DNA of 22,979 bases from Bacteroidota bacterium (GTDB lineage Bacteria; Bacteroidota; Bacteroidia; Bacteroidales; UBA932), in assembly GCA_017860395.1 (NCBI GenBank), contig JAGDMC010000002.1:1-22979 (forward strand), written 5' to 3'. The notes beneath the pieces were generated by a model. It did not search any database, was not told where the DNA came from, and saw only the letters and a program-made list of their open reading frames with translations. Position 1 is the first letter of the stretch. The number at the start of each line of letters is the position of its first letter. Shown piece after piece: positions 9,407-15,346 of the stretch. Both the position numbers and the translations under genes were made by a program.

Positions 9407-9850
9407 ATGATTGAACTTAAAAAAATTCTACTGGCAGAAGATAATCCGAAGGATGTAGAACTGACCCTTGAAGCAATGGAAGACAGTCTTCTTGCGAACA
9501 GAGTGGTGGTGGTTAAAGACGGTGTCGAGACAATGGAATATCTAAGGTGTGAAGGGCAATTTGCCGATAGAGAACCCGGGCTTCCGTCTGTTTTGCTGCT
9601 TGACATAAAGATGCCCCGAAAAGACGGCATTGAAGTGTTGCGGGAAATACGAAGTGATCCTAAATTAAAGTTGCTTCCGGTTGTGATGCTGACTTCTTCC
9701 CGTGAGGACAAAGATTTGCTGAACAGCTATTATTTAGGCGTAAATGCGTATGTGGTAAAGCCTGTAAATTTCAACGGTTTTATTGATGCGATTAAGCAAT
9801 TGGGCATTTTCTGGGGATTAGTTAATGAACTTCCTCCGGAAAATAAGTAA
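9407..9850 (+). CDS. Single-domain response regulator, Rcp1/CheY-like
   Basis: A stand-alone receiver domain of 147 residues (152 if translated from ATG 9392). Numbered from the longer form, the acidic pocket is E16/D17 in LLAEDNPKDVELT, the phospho-acceptor is D71 in LLLDIKMPRKDG, the switch residue is T101 in VVMLTSS, and the conserved lysine is K123 in YVVKPV. The NPKDVELTLEAM opening and the VNFNGFIDAIKQLGIFWGLVNELPP tail are typical of the Rcp1 group, partners of phytochrome-like kinases. It carries no output domain, so the signal must pass to another protein. The likely donor is the kinase just upstream, and a plausible recipient or co-partner is the REC-PAS kinase 23 bases downstream. 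Confidence 0.93.
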   Translation: MIELKKILLAEDNPKDVELTLEAMEDSLLANRVVVVKDGVETMEYLRCEGQFADREPGLPSVLLLDIKMPRKDGIEVLREIRSDPKLKLLPVVMLTSSREDKDLLNSYYLGVNAYVVKPVNFNGFIDAIKQLGIFWGLVNELPPENK

Positions 9851-9873
9851 CATAAAAATTAAAACAGGTTTAT

Positions 9874-11385
9874 ATGAAGGTCAAGCTGTATGCACTTCTT
9901 CTTGAAGATGTAAAGAGAGATGCCGAACTTTTGGAAGAGATTCTTACCGAAGAGGGATTCGATTTGGAAATTGATCTGGTAGATAACGAGGAGGAATTTG
10001 TATCAAACCTGAAGAGGCATAACTATGATATAATTTTTGCAGATTTTACATTGCCTTCTTTCAATGGACAGTTGGCACTGGAACTGGCAAAAAAGTTAAG
10101 CCCAAATGTTCCGTTTATTTGTATTTCAGGCACAATTGGAGAAGACAGGGCTGTTGAACTTCTTAAACAGGGAGCTACTGACTATGTACTTAAAGACAGA
10201 ATGGAGAGAGTCCCAATGGCAACAAAAAGAGCATTGGATGCTACGGCTCAGCTAAGTAAATTCCGGGAAACAGAAATTGAATTGCAAACCAACAGAAGAT
10301 TGCTTCAGTCCATTATTAACAATGCGCTTGATTCAATTTATATAAAGGATATCAATGGTAAATACCTGCTGTTCAATGATGCCGCTGAAAAAACATTCGG
10401 TATTACGGAACAGGAAGTCATTGGCAAAGATGATTCCGTTATTTTCCCGGCCGTTCATGCTCAAATGGTAAAGGAAATAGATAAAAAAGTCATTGAGAGC
10501 GGTGTTCCTTATACCTATGAAGATTCTATCATCACTTCCGGGGGTGCTGTCCGCACTTTTCATACTATAAAATGTCCCATGTTCGACGACTTTGGCAATC
10601 CTACGGGCCTTTTTGGAATTGCCCGGGATATTACCGAACGTAAGCGTCTTGAGCAAGTACTTACAGAAGCTAAAGATAAAGCAGAAGACAGCAACAGATT
10701 AATTACCGCATTTCTTAACAACATCTCACACGAAATTCGTACCCCGATGAATGCAATCGTCGGTTTTTCGGATTTTTTAAAAGTTCCGGAGCTTCCTGTA
10801 GAAAAACGCATTGAGTATATTGATATTATTTCAAATAACTGCTACCAGCTGCTTGATATCATAAACGACATTGTAATCACCGCTTCCCTTGCATCAGGTC
10901 AGGTTAAATTAAATATCAGCAATTTCAACATTAATATTATCTGCAAGAACCTGTATTCTCAGTTTGAGCCAAAAGCCAAATTGAAAGACATAACATTAAA
11001 TTATGATTGTCCTTTTGATGATAGCAATGCAGACATTCGTACAGATGAGATAAAACTGACTCATATTCTTTCCAGCCTGATTAATAATGCTATTAAGTTT
11101 ACATTAAAGGGGAATATCCATTTTGGATATATTGTGAGGGAAGATAAACTGGAGTTCTACATTGAAGATACAGGCATTGGAATCTCTCACGAAAAACAGG
11201 AATTGATTTTTGAACGCTTCCGCCAGGCTGAACGGTCAATTGCCTACGAATTTGGCGGTACCGGACTTGGTTTAACAATATCAAAGGGGTATGTTGAACT
11301 TCTGGGCGGGAAGATTTGGTTATCTTCCGATTTAGGTAAAGGTTCTACATTTTTCTTTACAATTCCTTTTACCAAGAGTATGTAA
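9874..11385 (+). CDS. REC-PAS-histidine kinase (cytoplasmic hybrid kinase)
   Basis: A 503-residue soluble protein with no membrane segments. The N-terminal receiver (about 1-125) has phospho-acceptor D57 in IIFADFTLPSFNG and K107 in YVLKDR. A coiled linker leads to a PAS domain (about 138-258; SIINNALDSIYIKDINGKYL and GIARDITERK). HisKA follows, with H286 in NNISHEIRTPMNAIVGF, then an ATPase with N405 in LINNAIKFT, EDTGIGIS and GGTGLGLTISKGYVELLGGKI. An N-terminal rather than C-terminal receiver means phosphorylation probably gates the kinase instead of relaying from it. As the last gene of the five-gene run it is the probable integrator, but its own output regulator is not in the window. The domain calls are clear; the signalling topology is inference. 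Confidence 0.92.
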   Translation: MKVKLYALLLEDVKRDAELLEEILTEEGFDLEIDLVDNEEEFVSNLKRHNYDIIFADFTLPSFNGQLALELAKKLSPNVPFICISGTIGEDRAVELLKQGATDYVLKDRMERVPMATKRALDATAQLSKFRETEIELQTNRRLLQSIINNALDSIYIKDINGKYLLFNDAAEKTFGITEQEVIGKDDSVIFPAVHAQMVKEIDKKVIESGVPYTYEDSIITSGGAVRTFHTIKCPMFDDFGNPTGLFGIARDITERKRLEQVLTEAKDKAEDSNRLITAFLNNISHEIRTPMNAIVGFSDFLKVPELPVEKRIEYIDIISNNCYQLLDIINDIVITASLASGQVKLNISNFNINIICKNLYSQFEPKAKLKDITLNYDCPFDDSNADIRTDEIKLTHILSSLINNAIKFTLKGNIHFGYIVREDKLEFYIEDTGIGISHEKQELIFERFRQAERSIAYEFGGTGLGLTISKGYVELLGGKIWLSSDLGKGSTFFFTIPFTKSM

Positions 11386-11392
11386 CATTTTG

Positions 11393-11400
11393 TATCTTTG
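11393..11400 (+). promoter_or_regulatory. -7 promoter element of the mannose-1-phosphate guanylyltransferase gene
   Basis: TATCTTTG matches the consensus exactly and begins eight bases after the kinase stop codon. Transcription would start near 11406, giving a leader of about 18 bases. No terminator separates this gene from the kinase operon, so read-through is also possible. Confidence 0.55.
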
Positions 11401-11423
11401 AGTAATATTTAACAAAATTACTC

Positions 11424-12560
11424 ATGTCCAATTTAACTATACTAATAATGGCCGGAGGCTCAGGAGAGCGTTTCTGGCCATTGTCTACAAAAGAGAGACC
11501 TAAGCAGCTGCTAAGGCTCATTGATGAAGAAAAAAGCCTGATAAGGATGACCGTCGACAGAGTGTTGCCGATGGTGCCGGCCAATCGAATTTTCGTTGGT
11601 ACAAATGCTGTTCAGGCAAAAACCGTATTGGAAGAACTGCCTATGCTTCCTGCCGGAAATGTGATTATTGAGCCTTCATTTAAGGATACTGCTGCCGCAA
11701 TAGGATTTGGATGTATAGAAATTGAACGCAAGTTTCCCGATTCAACGTTAATTGTGTTGGCCTCGGACCATCTGATTAAGGATGAGGCCGACTTTAGATT
11801 GCATCTGAAAAAAGCTGTTGAAGTGGCAGAAAGGGAGGAAGCGATTGTCACCCTCGGTATTAAACCAGACAGACCCGAAACCGGTTATGGATATCTGGAG
11901 ACAGGTGCTGATGCCGACTTAGTGGCGGAAGGAGGTTCCGGTGCAGACGGCAGCCTGGAGGTAGAAGAAGGATTAGTTGGATGCACAGTTGGAGTTCCAA
12001 CCCGGGTTTTGCGGTTTTGCGAGAAACCTGCTTTGGAAACCGCATTGGAATATGTGAAGAGCGGGCGTTTTTTATGGAACAGCGGTATGTTTATTTTTAA
12101 GGTGTCTACGATTATACGTGCGTTTGCAGAGTTGTTACCGGCACACCGGGCTGTTTTGAAGGAAATTGAAGAATTGGAAAACGCGACGGGGAGAGGTGAA
12201 AATACGGCCAATGAACGTGACGAAAAACTTAAATTATTGTTTGAGAAATTTGTAAAAATCTCTATTGACTTTGGAATAATGGAGAAATTCAAGAATACCT
12301 ATGTTATTCCCGTTGATTTTGGATGGAGCGATATTGGCTCCTACCCTGCCCTTGCCGATGTATTCCTGGCCAATGATAACGGTACAACTGTCAAAGGTGC
12401 TTCTATCAAAGAGTTCAACTCAGGAGGGAACATTGTAATTGGAACAACTGGTAAAACCATTGCCCTGCTTGGTGTTCATGATATGGTTGTTGTTGAGACT
12501 GCAGATGCCATTCTGGTTTGTACCAAGGCTGAGGCACAGAATATTAAAAAAATATTGTAA
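11424..12560 (+). CDS. manC: Mannose-1-phosphate guanylyltransferase (GDP-mannose pyrophosphorylase)
   Basis: A cytosolic nucleotidyltransferase making GDP-mannose from mannose-1-phosphate and GTP for surface glycans. The 378-residue chain is the single-function form without the C-terminal isomerase domain. Motifs: LIMAGGSGERFWPLSTKERPKQLL (GTP-binding signature, residues 7-30), EPSFKDTAAAIGFG, VLASDHLIKD, PDRPETGYGYLETG, FCEKP, FLWNSGMFIFKV, and VDFGWSDIGSY. An acidic, glycine-rich stretch (about residues 161-193) sits between GYGYLETG and RVLRFCEKP, where family members usually have only a short loop; a second charged stretch lies at about 250-265. These look like in-frame surface insertions and should not affect the active site. 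The enzyme is unambiguous; the symbol could also be given as manC/cpsB. Confidence 0.92.
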   Translation: MSNLTILIMAGGSGERFWPLSTKERPKQLLRLIDEEKSLIRMTVDRVLPMVPANRIFVGTNAVQAKTVLEELPMLPAGNVIIEPSFKDTAAAIGFGCIEIERKFPDSTLIVLASDHLIKDEADFRLHLKKAVEVAEREEAIVTLGIKPDRPETGYGYLETGADADLVAEGGSGADGSLEVEEGLVGCTVGVPTRVLRFCEKPALETALEYVKSGRFLWNSGMFIFKVSTIIRAFAELLPAHRAVLKEIEELENATGRGENTANERDEKLKLLFEKFVKISIDFGIMEKFKNTYVIPVDFGWSDIGSYPALADVFLANDNGTTVKGASIKEFNSGGNIVIGTTGKTIALLGVHDMVVVETADAILVCTKAEAQNIKKIL

Positions 12561-12567
12561 AAAAACA

Positions 12568-12594
12568 TTTGGTTTATAATATAAACTTATTTAC
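12568..12594 (+). repeat. 27-bp direct repeat, copy 1, with internal palindrome
   Basis: This stretch is identical to 12641-12667. It begins with a -33-like TTTG and contains the perfect 15-bp palindrome GTTTATA-A-TATAAAC at 12572-12586, which lies inside the promoter spacer. It is a likely operator. Confidence 0.7.
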
Positions 12595-12599
12595 ATTTG
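12568..12599 (+). promoter_or_regulatory. Bacteroidota promoter (P1) for the membrane protein-regulator pair
   Basis: TTTG at 12568-12571, a 20-bp spacer, then TACATTTG at 12592-12599: both elements match the consensus perfectly. Transcription would begin near 12605, inside the left arm of the following hairpin. Confidence 0.65.
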
Positions 12600-12600
12600 T

Positions 12601-12632
12601 AAAGTGCAACGAAATAATGGTTGCACTTTTTT
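12601..12632 (+). terminator. Hairpin terminator after the guanylyltransferase gene
   Basis: AAAGTGCAAC (12601-12610) pairs perfectly with GTTGCACTTT (12620-12629) around a nine-base loop, and T's continue to 12632. A transcript starting at P1 would lack the first bases of the left arm, so the hairpin should mainly stop read-through from upstream. Confidence 0.7.
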
Positions 12633-12640
12633 AACGTTGT

Positions 12641-12667
12641 TTTGGTTTATAATATAAACTTATTTAC
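12641..12667 (+). repeat. 27-bp direct repeat, copy 2, with internal palindrome
   Basis: This is an exact copy of 12568-12594, offset by 73 bp, close to seven helical turns. The palindrome is at 12645-12659. TTTG at 12641-12644 could serve as -33, but the sequence at the -7 position (12665-12672, TACGTAGC) matches poorly. It is either a second operator or a decayed promoter. Confidence 0.7.
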
Positions 12668-12704
12668 GTAGCGAACATTTAATGTCACTTAAATATTAAT
12701 AATT

Positions 12705-13307
12705 ATGGAAGAGAAAATTTTATCAGAAAAAGAAAGTCTGGAACTGATTTCAAAAATGATTAGTGAGACTAAGAACAAACTCGAAAGGGGCGGCGGAAAT
12801 ATATTTCTGCTATGGGGATATCTGGGCGTTTGTGTATCCCTAATTGTTTACGGTCTGCTTAATTTCACAGAGAATTATGCGGTTCAGTGGTTATGGTTTC
12901 TTATTCCGGTTATAGGCTATCCGGCAATGTTTTTCATGAAAGGTAAATCTCATACGGGCTCTGTCACTTTCATCGGAAGTGTCATTTCCAAGATATGGAT
13001 TGTAATAGGAGTATGCACTATTCTTGTGTCAATAAGCATTTTGTATGACTATACTCTTTTGCCTATTCTATTTATAATGTCTTTGCTTGTTACAGCCGGT
13101 GTGACAATGTCAGGACTTGTTCTCAAATTTAAACCTGCCGCTGTTGCAGGATTTATTGGGATTGTATTAAGTTTTGTATTACTGTTGGTTTCCTGGAAAA
13201 GCCAGATTCTCGTTTTTGCCGCTATGTCTGCAATAATGCTGATTATCCCGGGACATATACTAAATTCAGCCTTCAGAAAACAGCAAAAAAATGCTAACAA
13301 TGTTTAA
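12705..13307 (+). CDS. Membrane protein paired with winged-helix regulator
   Basis: A 200-residue integral membrane protein. An N-terminal cytosolic helix (ILSEKESLELISKMISETKNKLERGGGN) precedes about five to six hydrophobic segments at roughly 33-53, 62-78, 88-108, 113-133, 138-158 and 166-186. There is a basic C-tail (RKQQKNANNV). I recognise the type as a conserved Bacteroidota membrane protein that usually accompanies a small HTH regulator, but I know of no assigned function. Its end overlaps the regulator start, so the two are cotranscribed. Upstream lie the duplicated palindromes, suggesting the pair is controlled by its own regulator. A role in sensing or transport at the membrane is possible but unproven. 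Confidence 0.75.
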   Translation: MEEKILSEKESLELISKMISETKNKLERGGGNIFLLWGYLGVCVSLIVYGLLNFTENYAVQWLWFLIPVIGYPAMFFMKGKSHTGSVTFIGSVISKIWIVIGVCTILVSISILYDYTLLPILFIMSLLVTAGVTMSGLVLKFKPAAVAGFIGIVLSFVLLLVSWKSQILVFAAMSAIMLIIPGHILNSAFRKQQKNANNV

Positions 13308-13581
13308 AGAGCTTGATCCGCTGCTTCATTCCCAACTCAGGCTTGCAGTGATATCTTTGCTAATGTCGCTGGAAGAGGCAGACTTTGTCTTCCTGAGAGA
13401 AAAAACCGGAGCAACTGCCGGGAACCTGAGTGTACAATTGGAAAAACTAAGTGAAGCCGGATACATCGAAGTTGCAAAAAGTTTCCTTGGCAAAAGGCCA
13501 CGAACTACATGCCGGATAACTGCTCAAGGCCAAAAAGCTTTCGAAGAGTATATCGAAGCGATAAAAGGCTATATTGGGTAG
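13291..13581 (+). CDS. Winged-helix DNA-binding regulator (HTH_34/MarR-like)
   Basis: A 96-residue one-domain regulator. DPLLHSQLRLAVISLLMSLEEADFVFLREKTGATAGNLSVQLEKLSEAGYIEV gives the helix-turn-helix, and FLGKRPRTTCRITAQGQKAFEEYIEAIK gives the wing and final helix, matching the small HTH_34 winged-helix family related to MarR/ArsR. An alternative start is ATG 13300, which gives an 8-base overlap with the membrane gene instead of 17 and places FKELDPLLHS at the N-terminus, as is usual. There is no effector domain. The two palindromes 0.7 kb upstream, in the promoter of this two-gene unit, are the obvious candidate binding sites. The target assignment is inference. Confidence 0.85.
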   Translation: MLTMFKELDPLLHSQLRLAVISLLMSLEEADFVFLREKTGATAGNLSVQLEKLSEAGYIEVAKSFLGKRPRTTCRITAQGQKAFEEYIEAIKGYIG

Positions 13582-13603
13582 TCATTTATAGCTGATAAAT
13601 ACG

Positions 13604-13611
13604 TAAATTTG
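13604..13611 (+). promoter_or_regulatory. -7 promoter element of the ATP-cone nuclease gene
   Basis: TAAATTTG matches the consensus exactly. No good TTTG lies at the usual distance upstream. The predicted leader is about 22 bases. Confidence 0.45.
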
Positions 13612-13639
13612 TAATGATTTATACGAATATTAAATCATC

Positions 13640-14482
13640 ATGAATAATAAACTATTGATAAGAAAAGCCTCCGGTGATATGGAGCCTTTTTCTTCAGAAA
13701 AATTAAGAAGGTCTTTGCAACGCTCCGGGGCTGCCGATAATGTTATTGAACCTATTTTAAATGATGTTGAATCATGGATTTATGATGGGATTTCAAGCAG
13801 AAAAATATATGACAGGGCTTTTGCATTATTAAGAAAAAAGACGTTAAGTGTTGCTTCCAGATACAAATTAAAGAACGCGCTTATGGAAATGGGGCCCACC
13901 GGACATCCTTTCGAGCACTTTGCGGGTCAGGTATTTAAAGCACTGGGGTATAATGTGGAAGTAGCTCAGATTCTTCAGGGCCATTGTGTCACTCATGAGG
14001 TCGATGTAATTGCTTCCAAAGAAAAAAGCCAGATGTTTATTGAGTGCAAATATTATCTCACTACAGATAAAAACGCAAATGTTCAGGTACCCCTTTACAT
14101 CCGGTCCAGAGTAGATGACATAATTAAGAAACAAAGCACTCTGCCTGAGTTTGCCGGCTATACATTTTTAGGCGGTGTTGTAACAAATACAAGATTTACC
14201 TCTGATGCCATGGCATATGGTGAGTGCAGCGGCCTTAAGTTACTGAGCTGGGATTATCCTGCCGGGAACGGTCTTAAGGAGATAATAGACAGAGAAAAAA
14301 TTTTCCCGATTACAGTCTTAACAAAGCTTTCAAAACAGGATAAACAGAGACTTATGGGGCAGGGAATTGTTACTTGCCGGCAAATACTTGAAACTCCAGG
14401 AACACTGGACTCTTTAGGGATAGAGATGATTAACAGACAAAAGATTCTTGCAGAAATTAAGAATCTATGTGTAACTGAATAG
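13640..14482 (+). CDS. ATP-cone domain fused to PD-(D/E)XK (Mrr-like) nuclease
   Basis: A 280-residue protein in three parts. Residues 1-85 form an ATP-cone (LLIRKASGDMEPFSSEKLRRSL, then GISSRKIYDRAFALL and a Tyr-containing helix), the nucleotide-binding regulatory domain best known from ribonucleotide reductases and NrdR. Residues about 90-205 form a restriction-endonuclease-like fold with E92 (FEHFAGQVFKALGY), D122 (HEVDVIA) and E135-x-K137 (MFIECKYY), the full catalytic set, ending in LKLLSWDYP. Residues about 225-275 resemble a helix-hairpin-helix region (LSKQDKQRLMGQGIVTCRQIL). The protein has its own promoter and a terminator behind it, and no methyltransferase or helicase neighbours. 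It could be a nucleotide-gated DNA repair or defence nuclease. The domains are fairly clear; the biological role is unknown. Confidence 0.82.
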   Translation: MNNKLLIRKASGDMEPFSSEKLRRSLQRSGAADNVIEPILNDVESWIYDGISSRKIYDRAFALLRKKTLSVASRYKLKNALMEMGPTGHPFEHFAGQVFKALGYNVEVAQILQGHCVTHEVDVIASKEKSQMFIECKYYLTTDKNANVQVPLYIRSRVDDIIKKQSTLPEFAGYTFLGGVVTNTRFTSDAMAYGECSGLKLLSWDYPAGNGLKEIIDREKIFPITVLTKLSKQDKQRLMGQGIVTCRQILETPGTLDSLGIEMINRQKILAEIKNLCVTE

Positions 14483-14525
14483 TCTTATTATTTTGGCTCA
14501 ACTTATTTACTAATAATTACTTACT

Positions 14526-14560
14526 AAAAAGGATAACATCTAAGATGTTATCCTTTTTTT
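14526..14560. terminator. Bidirectional hairpin terminator between convergent genes
   Basis: AAAAAGGATAACATC (14526-14540) pairs perfectly with 14544-14558 around loop taa. The A-run on one side and T-run on the other let it end both the nuclease gene and the minus-strand transaldolase gene. It belongs to the CATC-N3-GATG hairpin group. Confidence 0.85.
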
Positions 14561-14583
14561 GCAAGTAAAATATAATAAGTAGT

Positions 14584-15240
14584 TTAACCATTTACTTTTT
14601 TGTAATCGGCAAGAAATTTCTCAAGTCCGCTATCGGTCAGTGGATGTCTTAATAACCCAAGAATAGCATCTAACGGGCATGTGGCAACATCCGCACCGGC
14701 TTCAAGGCACTGTATAATATGCATTGTATGCCTGATTGAGGCTGCAAGGACTTCGGTTTCGTAACCATAGTAATTGAATATTTCAACAATCTGCCTGATA
14801 AGGGCAACACCGTCGGTTGATATATCATCCAGCCGGCCTACGAATGGAGAGACATATGTTGCACCGGCTTTAGCAGCAAGGAGTGCTTGCCCGGCAGTAA
14901 AAACAAGAGTGCAGTTGGTACGAATTCCATTATCGGAAAAATACTTGATTGCTTTTATCCCTTCCTTAATACATGGTACTTTGACAACAATCTGCGGATG
15001 AAGAGCTGCGAGTTCTTTACCCTCTCTTACCATTCCTTCGAAATCCGTTGCAATAACCTCTGCACTTACATCTCCTTTAACAATATTGCAGATATCTATA
15101 TAGTGTTGCTTTATTTTCGCCGCTCCTTTGATGCCCTCTTTTGCCATTAGCGATGGGTTAGTTGTTACGCCATCCAGAACTCCAAGATCATTAGCTTCAC
15201 GAATTTGATCCAGGTTTGCCGTATCAATAAAAAATTTCAT
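14584..15240 (-). CDS. Small-type transaldolase (TalC/MipB family)
   Basis: A 218-residue cytosolic class I aldolase of the short transaldolase subfamily, acting in the non-oxidative pentose phosphate pathway. [31 protein letters not shown] is the family start, and the Schiff-base lysine is K87 in IVVKVP. Two positions separate true transaldolases from fructose-6-phosphate aldolase. Here E61 (SAEVIA) and the Phe of SPFVGRLDD are the transaldolase residues, where FSA has Gln and Tyr. The C-terminal region [28 protein letters not shown] is also typical. The gene stands alone, with its own -7 element at 15273-15280 and a shared terminator at its end. The gene symbol varies in use (tal, talC, fsa), so none is given. 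Confidence 0.93.
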   Translation of the reverse strand: MKFFIDTANLDQIREANDLGVLDGVTTNPSLMAKEGIKGAAKIKQHYIDICNIVKGDVSAEVIATDFEGMVREGKELAALHPQIVVKVPCIKEGIKAIKYFSDNGIRTNCTLVFTAGQALLAAKAGATYVSPFVGRLDDISTDGVALIRQIVEIFNYYGYETEVLAASIRHTMHIIQCLEAGADVATCPLDAILGLLRHPLTDSGLEKFLADYKKVNG

Positions 15241-15272
15241 AATTAATGGATTTTTAGTTTATTAATATTAAA

Positions 15273-15280
15273 CAAAGATA
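15273..15280 (-). promoter_or_regulatory. -7 promoter element of the transaldolase gene
   Basis: Read on the minus strand, this is TATCTTTG, an exact consensus match. The start of transcription would be near 15267, about 27 bases before the ATG. No clear -33 TTTG was found. Confidence 0.5.
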
Positions 15281-15346
15281 AAGATTATGTTGTTATGATA
15301 TTTTTAAAAATGGCTATCTTCGGCGCTATAAATTTCATAATTTGTG

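Noticed and set aside
12568..12667. 27-bp direct repeats as insertion-sequence ends or attachment sites
   Set aside because: Only 46 bp separate them, they are in direct orientation with promoter elements inside, and no transposase or integrase is nearby.
14584..15240. Transaldolase-like gene as fructose-6-phosphate aldolase
   Set aside because: E61 and the Phe in SPFVGR are the transaldolase residues; FSA enzymes have Gln and Tyr at these places.
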